A DNA stretch of 64,000 nt from JASHUC01 sp963849095 (GTDB lineage Bacteria > Pseudomonadota > Gammaproteobacteria > Steroidobacterales > Steroidobacteraceae): the NCBI GenBank assembly GCA_963849095.1, contig CAWKGA010000009.1, positions 310,001-374,000 of the forward strand, given 5' to 3'. Below, piece after piece: positions 25,454 through 33,288 of this stretch (the stretch's first letter is position 1; each line of letters begins with the position of its first letter). Made by a program: the position numbers and the translations under genes. Under the pieces are notes generated by a model. The model worked only from the letters and a program-made list of their open reading frames with translations, was not told the DNA's origin and ran no database searches.

Positions 25454-26218
25454 CTATCTCACTTCGCCCGTGAAGGCGCGCAAGGCCGGATTGGTGCGAT
25501 CGGGCATCGCGAGAGCCTGCTGGACGCCCGGACGGGCCTTGATCGTCTCCACCCAGGCCAGCAGCCGAGGGCACCGCTCTGTCGTCCCGATCTCCGGAAA
25601 CATCCGCTGCAGATAGAGCCCGAGGTGCGCAAAGAAGTTGATATCGGCCAGGGTATACATGTTGCCTGCGAGGTAAGACGTTTTGCCGAGCTGTTCCTCG
25701 ACCTTGTCCACGGCGACCTCGATCTTGCGGGTGGCGTTGGCGAGGTCCGCCGCAGAGAATCCCGAGCGGGCCGTCTTCCACTTCTCTCTCTGCTCGTGAA
25801 GCGGGATGCGCTCCATCAGCTTGTCGAACTCGCCGCTCTCGATCCCGCGGGCCAGCACGCCTACGAACCGGTGCCAGCCCCACATCGAGACAAAATTCAT
25901 CACGTGCTCGTCGATGAACTTGTTCCAGTAGCGCATCCGCGCCTTCCCGACCGGGTCGGAGGGCCGCAGCGGCGGCGCGTGCGGGAACGCGTCCTCCAGG
26001 TACTCGTTGATCACCGTGGAATGAGTGATGAGGGTCCCATCATGCTCCAGGACAGGCACCTGGCCCTCCGGATTGATCGCGACGAACCAGGGCTCGTGCT
26101 GCTCGAACTTGTGCAGGTCAACGTAACGGCTCTCGAACGCGAGGCCCTTCTCCTTCAGGGGGACCAGGGACTTCAAGGAATTCGCGCCGGGCTCGGCGTG
26201 ATAGAGCTTCAAGGCCAT
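25454..26218 (-). CDS. glutathione S-transferase family protein
   Basis: A 254-residue soluble protein. The N-terminal thioredoxin-like domain (MALKLYHAEPGANSLKSLVP to about residue 80) contains the glutathione-binding NPEGQVPVLEHDGTLITHSTVI. The helical C-terminal domain covers residues 95-245. The likely catalytic position is a serine or the N-terminal Asn-Ser pair, not a clear tyrosine. It may conjugate or isomerise electrophiles, and the substrate is unknown. The start has no obvious strong ribosome-binding site. Confidence 0.9.
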   Translation of the reverse strand: MALKLYHAEPGANSLKSLVPLKEKGLAFESRYVDLHKFEQHEPWFVAINPEGQVPVLEHDGTLITHSTVINEYLEDAFPHAPPLRPSDPVGKARMRYWNKFIDEHVMNFVSMWGWHRFVGVLARGIESGEFDKLMERIPLHEQREKWKTARSGFSAADLANATRKIEVAVDKVEEQLGKTSYLAGNMYTLADINFFAHLGLYLQRMFPEIGTTERCPRLLAWVETIKARPGVQQALAMPDRTNPALRAFTGEVR

Positions 26219-26296
26219 GTGCAGATCATCCCCGGTAGGCGCAGGCGTGGATTTCTCGGGGATGCGCGCGGTGGCGCCCAGTTCACGATCGGTCGT

Positions 26297-26806
26297 TCAC
26301 TGTATCGCGCCAAGGAAATCGCGTTTGCCGAGATCAACGCCGTTCTTGCGTAACAACGCGTATGCCATCGTCACGTGAAAGAAGAAATTGGGTAGCACGA
26401 AATTCGTAAGGTAGTTGATGCCGTTGAATTTCAAGGTCATGTGCGGAAACTGCAGGACGATCTCGCGCGTCTCCGCTCCCTTGAGCTGTTCGGGCTTGAT
26501 AGTCTTGATGAAGTCCATGGTCTTGGCCACACGCGCCTTGAGCTCCGCGAGCGTTGCCTCTGTATCCTCGTGCTTCGGTGCTTCGACACCAGCCAGTCGG
26601 GCGGCGGCGCCCTTGGCGGTATCGCAGGCAATCTGTATCTGGGCGGATAGCGGCAGCATGTCGACGATGAGCCGTGCCTGCGGGATTACCTTCGGGTCGA
26701 TCTTCTTCGCCTCAGCATGGCTCGCCGCCTTATCGAGAATGGCGGAGAGATTGGTCAGGCTCAGCGTGAAGATCGGAATGGACACGTCATACAGAGAGAT
26801 AGACAT
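26297..26806 (-). CDS. DUF1993 family protein (first copy)
   Basis: A 169-residue helical protein of the DUF1993 family, which structurally resembles DinB-like four-helix bundles. It starts MSISLYDVSIPIFTLSL and has LPNFFFHVTMAYALLRKNGVDLGKRDFLG at the end. A conserved His (NFFFHV) might join a metal site, but a full metal triad is not evident. GGAGG lies before the ATG at 26806. A paralogue with many identical blocks is encoded at 32619. Confidence 0.9.
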   Translation of the reverse strand: MSISLYDVSIPIFTLSLTNLSAILDKAASHAEAKKIDPKVIPQARLIVDMLPLSAQIQIACDTAKGAAARLAGVEAPKHEDTEATLAELKARVAKTMDFIKTIKPEQLKGAETREIVLQFPHMTLKFNGINYLTNFVLPNFFFHVTMAYALLRKNGVDLGKRDFLGAIQ

Positions 26807-26982
26807 GCGATGCCTCCGGAACTGCGGTTTGGCGCTGCGATTGCGCGCACTGTAGCAGACGACCCTCGCGCGTTGGACGTTTTGACATCCTCCCCATCCC
26901 GCCGGCGACATGGTGTCGACTCGTCGCAAACTGGCCACTCCGGTCAGCCTGTCATGTTGCGACGTGGCCTGGGCCATAAACG

Positions 26983-27681
26983 TCAACCACGCTCCCTATA
27001 GAGCGGCACCAGCGTCCGTTCGATGATCCGTCGCAGCGGCGAGTCGGGCATCGAAGAAAGCTCGACGAGCTCGACCGGCCGGCCGAATAGATCCTCGAGG
27101 GCGATTTTGAATTCGAAGTACCGCGGGACTGCGGATCCATCGCTCGCCGGTGCAAATTCCACCGCCAGATCGACATCGCTCGCTTCCGGGTCGAAGTGCG
27201 GCCGCAGTGGTGACCAGAAGAGCGCGAGGCGCCGGACGCCGTGGCGCTGACAGAGTCCCACGACGCGCTCGCGATGCGCACCGAGGAATCGCTCCGGCGC
27301 CGGCTCGGTCACCGCGTTCACGACGAAGTGCCGGAGCTTGTCGTGCCGTCCCGATCGAATCATGTCGCGCGGCGAAATATCCCCTAGCAAGGGGTTCGTC
27401 GCTTTGAACCACAACGCCGCCTTGACGGTGTTGCCCTCGAAGAACTGCGCAACCAGCGTGCACGTCGCGGCTACTTCCACGAGGCGCTCGATCAGATCGC
27501 GCGGCGCCTTGCGATCGAACCGAACGGAGGACATCGCGATCCCCGACAGGCGAGAGACTTCCTCCTTGCTCAGGTTCAGGAATCGCGCCACACGCTGAGG
27601 CTGGAAGCGGCCCGCCTGCCAGAACTGCAGGTAGTCGTGCGAGGGGACCGTGCTGAATAGTGCGGAGCGGGAGGCGTTCAT
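26983..27681 (-). CDS. Xre/ParS/MbcA-type antitoxin domain fused to a MNT-type nucleotidyltransferase
   Basis: A 232-residue protein. Residues about 20-80 look like an Xre-type helical region (VARFLNLSKEEVSRLSG). Residues 85-125 match the ParS/MbcA toxin-binding motif (KAALWFKATNPLLGDISPRDMIRSGR). Residues 137-232 are a minimal nucleotidyltransferase domain: LALFWSPLRPHFDPEASDVDLAVEF, then GRPVELVELSSM and RIIERTLVPLY. The catalytic DxD (DVDL) is kept, but the Gly of the usual GS motif is Trp (WS). Antitoxins of both kinds normally sit beside a toxin gene (RES or HEPN); none is present here. The start at ATG 27681 has AAGG six bases upstream; a TTG two codons earlier is possible. It is probably autoregulated through the operator array just upstream. 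Confidence 0.8.
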   Translation of the reverse strand: MNASRSALFSTVPSHDYLQFWQAGRFQPQRVARFLNLSKEEVSRLSGIAMSSVRFDRKAPRDLIERLVEVAATCTLVAQFFEGNTVKAALWFKATNPLLGDISPRDMIRSGRHDKLRHFVVNAVTEPAPERFLGAHRERVVGLCQRHGVRRLALFWSPLRPHFDPEASDVDLAVEFAPASDGSAVPRYFEFKIALEDLFGRPVELVELSSMPDSPLRRIIERTLVPLYRERG

Positions 27682-27707
27682 ATCCAACCTTACTGGATCC
27701 GTCAGTG

Positions 27708-27757
27708 GACCATACTTTAACCATATTATAGATGAATATCGACCATACTCAGACCAT
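27708..27757. promoter_or_regulatory. helically phased operator array upstream of the ParS-nucleotidyltransferase gene
   Basis: Four copies of (G/A)ACCAT start at 27708, 27719, 27741 and 27752, at spacings of 11, 22 and 11 bases, so all face the same side of the helix. Two copies extend to GACCATACT. They flank a perfect minus-strand TATAAT (27730-27725) in an AT-rich island within GC-rich DNA. Likely an autorepression operator for the downstream gene. Confidence 0.6.
27725..27752 (-). promoter_or_regulatory. sigma70 promoter of the ParS-nucleotidyltransferase gene
   Basis: A consensus TATAAT -10 box lies at 27730-27725 on the minus strand. A weak -35 box CTGAGT (27752-27747, three of six) lies 16 bases upstream. 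Transcription would start about 37 bases before the ATG at 27681. The operator repeats overlap both boxes. Confidence 0.6.
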
Positions 27758-27860
27758 CTCCTTTAGCAGGCAGTGGCGTGAGAGTGGCCCAGCACGGTCG
27801 CCCCGCCCCGGTCTGGCATAATTCCCCGTCCGGGACGCAGCTCAGACGCTCGAGTCCACC

Positions 27861-28334
27861 ATGCCAACTCGCCCAGTCAGGGCCTTCCTCTTTCTCGCGG
27901 CCCTCACGGCCGGCGCCATGCTCAGCGTGGCTTCCGCGGCGCAGGCAGCCCCGCCGGCGGTCGAGGTCCAAGCCGAGAACGCCTGGATTCCCCAACCTCC
28001 TCCAGGCGCCCAGGTGGCCGCGGCCTACCTCACCCTGCGCAACAACGGCCGGATGGCGGCCGTTCTCGTCGGCGTGAACTCGCCGGTTGCGAGCAACGCC
28101 ATGGTCCACCGAACGATGGTGATGAACGGCGAGTCGATGATGATGCCCATCGAACGACTCACTGTTCCCCCCGGGCAGACGGTCACTCTCAAACCCGACG
28201 CCATGCACGTCATGCTCGACGGGCTCCACGGGCCGCCTCTCCAGGTGGGACAGCGCGTGCCGCTGGTGCTCCACTTCGCCGGCGGCGCAGAGATCCGCGT
28301 GTCGGCGCTGGTCCGTCCGCTCGGCAGCCAGTGA
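27861..28334 (+). CDS. periplasmic copper chaperone, PCu(A)C family
   Basis: A 157-residue exported protein. The signal peptide runs to about residue 29 (cleaved near AAQAA). The mature domain shows the copper-binding pattern of the family: His and Met in MVHRTMVMNG, then MMMPIERLTVPPGQTVTLKPDAMHVMLDGL, giving the H-x-M-type ligands. These proteins deliver Cu(I) to the CuA/CuB centres of cytochrome oxidase. No oxidase or Sco gene lies nearby. The next gene starts directly after its stop codon. Confidence 0.9.
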   Translation: MPTRPVRAFLFLAALTAGAMLSVASAAQAAPPAVEVQAENAWIPQPPPGAQVAAAYLTLRNNGRMAAVLVGVNSPVASNAMVHRTMVMNGESMMMPIERLTVPPGQTVTLKPDAMHVMLDGLHGPPLQVGQRVPLVLHFAGGAEIRVSALVRPLGSQ

Positions 28335-29672
28335 GTGGCAACGGAACCGACCCCGGTCCACGAGACCCGTCCGCACCCTGGCTCGGACCACGTCACTCCT
28401 TACGACCGCCTCGTCTGGACCGACGATGACGTGGAGCGGCTGCTCGCGAGCGGCGAGCACCGCCAGGAGCTCGAGACTTTCTTCGGCGCCGGGGAATATC
28501 GCGAGCTGGCGCGGCTCGCGCGCGCCGCCCGGAGCGCCGCGCCGGCTGCCGGATCGTGTCGAACCATCATCGTGCCCGGAATCATGGGCTCGCAGCTCGG
28601 GCTCCCGCGGCGCGAACCGCTGCCGCGCGACATTCTCTGGGTGGATCCCATCGACATCGGCTTCGGCCGGTTGACCGAGCTCGCGATGCCCGGCGCCGCT
28701 CGTGCCAAGCCGTACGGCGTCGTGCTCTATTCCTACCTCCGCGTCAAGCTCCACCTGCGCGCCGCGGGGATCGATGCGGCGTTCCATTCCTACGACTGGC
28801 GGCTGGGGATCGAAGAGCTCGGCCGCGAGCTGGCGGAGCGCCTGCAGGCGGAGCCCGTCCCGAGGGTGGCCCTCGTCGGCCACAGCCTCGGCGGACTCGT
28901 GAGCCGGGCAGCGCTCGCGTGTCCCGGCGGCGGCAAGGTCGAGCGCCTGGTCCTCCTCGGGTCGCCCAACTCCGGCTCGTTCGCCGCCGTACAGGCGCTC
29001 CGGGGCACCTATTCAGTGGTCCGCAAGATCGCGCGACTCGATGGGCGCCATACGGCCGAAACGCTGGCCGCGAGCGTCTTCAACACCTTTCCGAGCCTCT
29101 ATCAGATGCTTCCGGCGGCGGGACGCCGCGGCGCGGTCGACCTCTTTGACCCGGCGGCGTGGCCTCGTTCAGGACCGCAGCCCGCGCCGGCGTTGCTCGA
29201 GTCCGCGCGCGAGATCGGCCGCGTCCTCCCGGCCCCCGACGAGCGCTGTGTCGCCATCGTCGGGGTCGGGCAGGAGACGGTGACGGCCGTCGCCCGGCGC
29301 CGCGATCAGTTCGTGTACACCATCACGCGCCACGGCGACGGCACGGTCCCGGTCTCGAGCGCGCGCCTCGACGGCGTCCGCATTTTCCACGCGGCGGTTT
29401 CTCACAGCGACCTCACGCGCGATCGGACGGTCGCCGCCGCGGTGGTCGATTTGTTACGCACCGGCTCCACCCGGCGGCTCCCCTCCCGCTGGACGACCGG
29501 CAGCGTCGCCGAAGCGCATGTGAGCGATCGTGAGTTGAGCCGCATGCAGGCCGGGAAGGTGGACTGGACGCATCTCGCGCCGGATGCGCGCCGCGAGTTC
29601 CTCCAGAATTTGAACGAGCCGCCGAAGCTGCAATTGCGCGTTCCCACGCGATTGCGACGGCAGCGCCGATAA
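28335..29672 (+). CDS. alpha/beta-hydrolase, LCAT/lipase-like
   Basis: A 445-residue hydrolase. TIIVPGIMGSQLGLPR near residue 80 is the opening motif of LCAT/phospholipid acyltransferase-like enzymes. VALVGHSLGGLVSRAAL near residue 183 supplies the nucleophile serine (GHSLG). ITRHGDGTVPVSSA gives the likely Asp, and AAVSHSDLTRD the likely His. No signal peptide is seen, so it is probably cytoplasmic. Candidate substrates are lipids or polyester granules. The GTG start immediately follows the stop of the copper-chaperone gene, which implies translational coupling. Confidence 0.85.
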   Translation: MATEPTPVHETRPHPGSDHVTPYDRLVWTDDDVERLLASGEHRQELETFFGAGEYRELARLARAARSAAPAAGSCRTIIVPGIMGSQLGLPRREPLPRDILWVDPIDIGFGRLTELAMPGAARAKPYGVVLYSYLRVKLHLRAAGIDAAFHSYDWRLGIEELGRELAERLQAEPVPRVALVGHSLGGLVSRAALACPGGGKVERLVLLGSPNSGSFAAVQALRGTYSVVRKIARLDGRHTAETLAASVFNTFPSLYQMLPAAGRRGAVDLFDPAAWPRSGPQPAPALLESAREIGRVLPAPDERCVAIVGVGQETVTAVARRRDQFVYTITRHGDGTVPVSSARLDGVRIFHAAVSHSDLTRDRTVAAAVVDLLRTGSTRRLPSRWTTGSVAEAHVSDRELSRMQAGKVDWTHLAPDARREFLQNLNEPPKLQLRVPTRLRRQRR

Positions 29673-29696
29673 CGGCGGCCGCGCCTCCGCCGGCCG

Positions 29697-31562
29697 TCAA
29701 ATGAGCCGTTCGTCCGCCTCCGCGACGCTCGCCGCGCCGGATTCCACGACCCGCCTCAAGGCAAGCGCGTTCGGCAGCCACTGCTTGGCGTAGAAGCGCG
29801 CCGTCTGCAGTTTGGCCGCGCAGCGCGCGGCGTCGGTATCGGCACCCGCGCGCGCGCCTGTGCCTGCGCCCGCGAGCTTGCCCGCCGCGATACCGGCGGC
29901 CCTCGCCATCAGCCAGCCGCCGAGGGTGAACCCGCACAGTCTCAAATACGGCACCGCGACGGCCGCCGCCCGCGCCGGATCGGAGCCGAGCATCCCTAGC
30001 AGCGACTGCGTCGCGCCGCGCAGCAGCGCGACCCCGTCAAGCGCCGCGGCACGGACTTCCGCCACGGCCGTGTCCGTGGCTTTCAGGCCGTCGAGCTCGG
30101 CTTGCACCTCCTGGATGAGCGCCGCCATGGCCGCGCCCTTGTCGCGGCCGATCTTGCGTCCGATGAGGTCGTTCGCCTGGATGCCCGTCGTGCCCTCGTA
30201 GATCGCGGTGATGCGCGCATCCCGCAGGAATTGCGCCGCGCCAGTCTCCTCGATGTACCCCATGCCGCCGTGAGCTTGAATGCCCGTCGAGGCGATCTCT
30301 ATCCCAAGCTCCGTGCACCAGCCCTTGACGATCGGGATCAGCAAATCGGCGCGGGCCTGTGCGGTGGCGCGCACCGCATCGTCGCGATGATGCCCGGCGA
30401 CATCGAGCTGGCACGCGGCATAAAGCGTGAGCGCGCGCATCGCCTCGACGCCTGACTTCATCGCGAGCAGCATGCGCTTCACGTCGGGGTGATGGATGAT
30501 CGTCGCGGCGCCCGCACCACCTGCGGCATCCGAGCCGCCGGCGCCCGGCTGCGCCGCAACGGGCGTCTTGCGCTGCGCCGCCGCCGGCGGCTTCCCCTGC
30601 ACGCGGCTGCGTGCCCACTCCGCCGCCTGCTGGAACGCGCATTCGGCCAGGGCGTAGCCCTGCATGCCCACACCGAGGCGGGCGGTGTTCATCATGATGA
30701 ACATGTACTCGAGGCCGTGATGGGCCTCGCCGACCAGGTAGCCGATCGCGCCCTGCTTCCCGCCGAATGCCATGACGCACGTCGGGCTCGCGTGGATGCC
30801 GAGCTTGTGCTCGATGGACACGCAGTGCACTTCGTTGCGCTCGCCGAGGCCGCCGTCGGGGTTGACGAGCACCTTCGGCACGATGAACAGCGAGATGCCG
30901 CGCGTGCCGGCCGGTGCGCCCTCGATGCGCGCGAGCACCATGTGGATGATGTTGTCGGTGTAGTCGTGCTCGCCCCAGGTGATGAAGATCTTCTGGCCGA
31001 AGATCCGGTAATGATCCGCCTCGGGCACGGCGCGGGTGCGGATGAGCCCCAGGTCCGAGCCGGCCTGCGGTTCCGTCAGCACCATCGTGCCCGTCCACTC
31101 GCCGCTCACCATCTTCGGCAGGTACCGCTCCCGCTGCGCCGGCGAGCCGGTGAGCGCGAGCGCATGCGCCGCGCCGTGCGTGAGCATCGGGCACAGCTCG
31201 AAGGCGAGGTTGGCCGAGGCCCAGATCTCCTGGACCGCCGTCGCGAGCATCTGCGGCACGGGCTCCCCGCCGTGCTCCGGGCTCGCGCCGAGCTGCGGCC
31301 AGCCGCCCTCGACGAACTGGCGATACGCTTGCCTGAAGCCCGCGGCCGAGGTGACACCCGCTTCGCTCCAGTGCGCGCCTTCCTGGTCGCCGCTCTTGTT
31401 GAGCGGTGCGAGGACGGCTTCCGCAAAGCGCGCCGCTTCCGTGAGCACGGTGCTCGCAAGGTCTGCCGAGTAGTCCGGGAAATCCCGGCAGCCCGAGAGG
31501 GCATCCGCTCCAATCAACTCGTGGAGCACGAATTTGATGTCTTCGAGGGGGGCGCGATACAT
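29697..31562 (-). CDS. acyl-CoA dehydrogenase
   Basis: A 621-residue FAD enzyme of the large bacterial acyl-CoA dehydrogenase group (about 590-600 residues, DmdC/FadE-like). MVLTEPQAGSDLG and IFITWGEHDYTDNIIHMVLARI are the FAD/substrate blocks. GIQAHGGMGYIEETGAAQFLRDARI precedes the likely catalytic Glu in YEGTTGIQANDLIGRK near residue 430. An Ala/Pro/Gly-rich stretch near residues 325-350 and another near 580 look like flexible insertions. It introduces a double bond at C2-C3 of an acyl-CoA. It lies 45 bases downstream of a LysR gene on the same strand. Confidence 0.92.
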   Translation of the reverse strand: MYRAPLEDIKFVLHELIGADALSGCRDFPDYSADLASTVLTEAARFAEAVLAPLNKSGDQEGAHWSEAGVTSAAGFRQAYRQFVEGGWPQLGASPEHGGEPVPQMLATAVQEIWASANLAFELCPMLTHGAAHALALTGSPAQRERYLPKMVSGEWTGTMVLTEPQAGSDLGLIRTRAVPEADHYRIFGQKIFITWGEHDYTDNIIHMVLARIEGAPAGTRGISLFIVPKVLVNPDGGLGERNEVHCVSIEHKLGIHASPTCVMAFGGKQGAIGYLVGEAHHGLEYMFIMMNTARLGVGMQGYALAECAFQQAAEWARSRVQGKPPAAAQRKTPVAAQPGAGGSDAAGGAGAATIIHHPDVKRMLLAMKSGVEAMRALTLYAACQLDVAGHHRDDAVRATAQARADLLIPIVKGWCTELGIEIASTGIQAHGGMGYIEETGAAQFLRDARITAIYEGTTGIQANDLIGRKIGRDKGAAMAALIQEVQAELDGLKATDTAVAEVRAAALDGVALLRGATQSLLGMLGSDPARAAAVAVPYLRLCGFTLGGWLMARAAGIAAGKLAGAGTGARAGADTDAARCAAKLQTARFYAKQWLPNALALRRVVESGAASVAEADERLI

Positions 31563-31607
31563 GAGGTCGAAGCCTTCGAGTGTGAGCCGCCGGGTCGCCG
31601 CGGAGAG

Positions 31608-32507
31608 TTATCCGCGCGCGAGCGCCGGGACGATGTTGGCCGCGATGAAATCGACGAAATGCTGCACGCGCGGATCCGCCCCCAGGATTTCCGGGTACAC
31701 CGCGCGTAGCAGCGCTGCGGGAGGCAGGCTCCACTCCGGGAGCACGAGCTTCAACTTGCCCGTCGCAAGTCCCTGCCGGCAGAGAAACTCGGGCAGCAGT
31801 CCGATACCGAGGCCGGCGGCTGTCGCGGCATGAAGCACCGCCGGATCGTTGACCGTCAACTTCGGCGAGAGGCGCACCTCGGCGCGTTGCGTGCCGCGCG
31901 ACAGCAGCAAACGCAGATCCGGGCTGTCCCCCTCGGGGGTCAGCAGATCGTGGCGGCTCAGCTCCTCCGGCCGCTGCGGAACGCCCCTCGCCTGAAGATA
32001 AGCCGGCGTTGCGCACAGCACGGCGGGTGGCGCGCCGAGCGTGCGCTCGGCAATCCCCGGCAGATCGGGAACGCTGGTGCAGAGGGCCACGTCGCAGGAG
32101 TCGAGACCGCCCGCTTGCAGGACCACCTCGAGCGGTACCTGCGGGAAACTCTCGAGGAACCGCGGAACGAGGGGCGCCAGAAGCACACGCCCGTAAGTCG
32201 GATCGGCGGACACGCGCAGCGGCCTCGCGGGTGGCGCGCGCAGGCGCGCGATCTGCGATTGCGCCGTCTCGGTCTCCTCCACCAGCCGCTTGGCATGGGG
32301 GTAGACGACGCGGCCGGCCGCCGTGAGCGAGAGCCTGCGCGTCGTGCGCTCGAGCACACGCACTCCGAGCGACCGCTCCAGGTCCGCGACCGCGCGGCTG
32401 ATCGCGGCCTTTGGCACGCCGAGCGCGCGCGCCGCCGCGGAGAAGCCGTTGAGATCGACGACCTTGGCCAGTACGGCGAGCTGCGCGGGCATCCAGATTA
32501 GATTCAT
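31608..32507 (-). CDS. LysR-family transcriptional regulator
   Basis: A 299-residue regulator. The winged helix-turn-helix covers residues 5-65 (VVDLNGFSAAARALGVPKAAISRAVADLE), and the substrate-binding domain extends to the end. The ATG at 32507 (MNLIWMPAQL) gives the usual LysR spacing. An upstream ATG at 32522 has GAGGG before it and is a fair alternative. It diverges from the second DUF1993 gene and precedes the acyl-CoA dehydrogenase gene, so either or both may be targets. Confidence 0.9.
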   Translation of the reverse strand: MNLIWMPAQLAVLAKVVDLNGFSAAARALGVPKAAISRAVADLERSLGVRVLERTTRRLSLTAAGRVVYPHAKRLVEETETAQSQIARLRAPPARPLRVSADPTYGRVLLAPLVPRFLESFPQVPLEVVLQAGGLDSCDVALCTSVPDLPGIAERTLGAPPAVLCATPAYLQARGVPQRPEELSRHDLLTPEGDSPDLRLLLSRGTQRAEVRLSPKLTVNDPAVLHAATAAGLGIGLLPEFLCRQGLATGKLKLVLPEWSLPPAALLRAVYPEILGADPRVQHFVDFIAANIVPALARG

Positions 32508-32618
32508 GTGGTGCGCAATCATCTGATCTGAGGCCCTCATTGTTTCACTAAAGGCCCGCAAATGCCATATCATGCGCGGTAGCATTCGCGCCCTCAGTCC
32601 ACCTGCGGAGAGTAGACC

Positions 32619-33128
32619 GTGAAGATTTCGATGTATTCCATGTCGGTCGAGGCGTTCGTCCCGACGCTGCGCGCGCTCGCGAAGATGCTCGACAAGGCGG
32701 CCCAGCATGCGAGTGCCAAGAAGTTCGATCCCTCGGTGCTCGTCAATGCGCGCATCGCGCCCGACATGTATCCGCTCGTGAAGCAGGTGCAGCTCGCGTG
32801 CGACTTCGCCAAGAACTCGGCGGGGCGGCTCGCGGCGCAGGATCCGCCGCGCTTCGAGGACAACGAGAAGACGCTCGAGGAGCTTGCGGCGCGTATCGCG
32901 AAGACCCTCGATTATCTGCAGGGTGTCCGCGCCGGCGCGCTCGAGGGCTCGGAGGATCGCGATGTGAAGCTCTCGCTGCCCAACAACACCTCGCTCGAGT
33001 TCAAGGGGCTGCCGTTCCTCAAGGATTGGGCTCTGCCCAACTTCTACTTCCACGTGGTCACCGCGTACGACATCCTGCGGCACAACGGTGTCGAGATCGG
33101 GAAGCGCGATTATTTGAGCCCCGGCTGA
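32619..33128 (+). CDS. DUF1993 family protein (second copy)
   Basis: A 169-residue paralogue of the protein at 26297, with the same length and shared blocks (LDKAA.HA.AKK.DP, IACD/LACD.AK, LPNF.FHV..AY..LR.NGV..GKRD). It starts MKISMYSMSVEAFVPTL. Function is unknown. It is transcribed divergently from the LysR gene across a 111-base gap, the classic arrangement for a LysR-controlled gene. Confidence 0.9.
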   Translation: MKISMYSMSVEAFVPTLRALAKMLDKAAQHASAKKFDPSVLVNARIAPDMYPLVKQVQLACDFAKNSAGRLAAQDPPRFEDNEKTLEELAARIAKTLDYLQGVRAGALEGSEDRDVKLSLPNNTSLEFKGLPFLKDWALPNFYFHVVTAYDILRHNGVEIGKRDYLSPG

Positions 33129-33163
33129 CCGCCGCGGGACCGCACTCGATACGACATAATGCA

Positions 33164-33189
33164 GGCGCCCGGCATCCGCGCCGGGTGCC
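33164..33189. repeat. inverted repeat between DUF1993 and EAL-like genes
   Basis: GGCGCCCGGC (33164-33173) and GCCGGGTGCC (33180-33189) form a ten-base stem with one G-T mismatch and a six-base loop, about 35 bases after the DUF1993 stop. It is plausibly a terminator without a T-tract. The rest of this 160-base gap shows nothing else. Confidence 0.4.
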
Positions 33190-33288
33190 GTCTCGGCCCG
33201 AGAACGCGAGCGGGGTCACGGCCACGCTACGGCAGTCCTGCCACTCTAGATGCCCTCCGGTAGCGGAACGGTCGAGCCCACGTAGCTC

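Noticed and set aside
26983..27860. Hidden toxin gene beside the ParS-nucleotidyltransferase fusion
   Set aside because: The 200 bases on either side hold no open frame with RES, HEPN or other toxin motifs.
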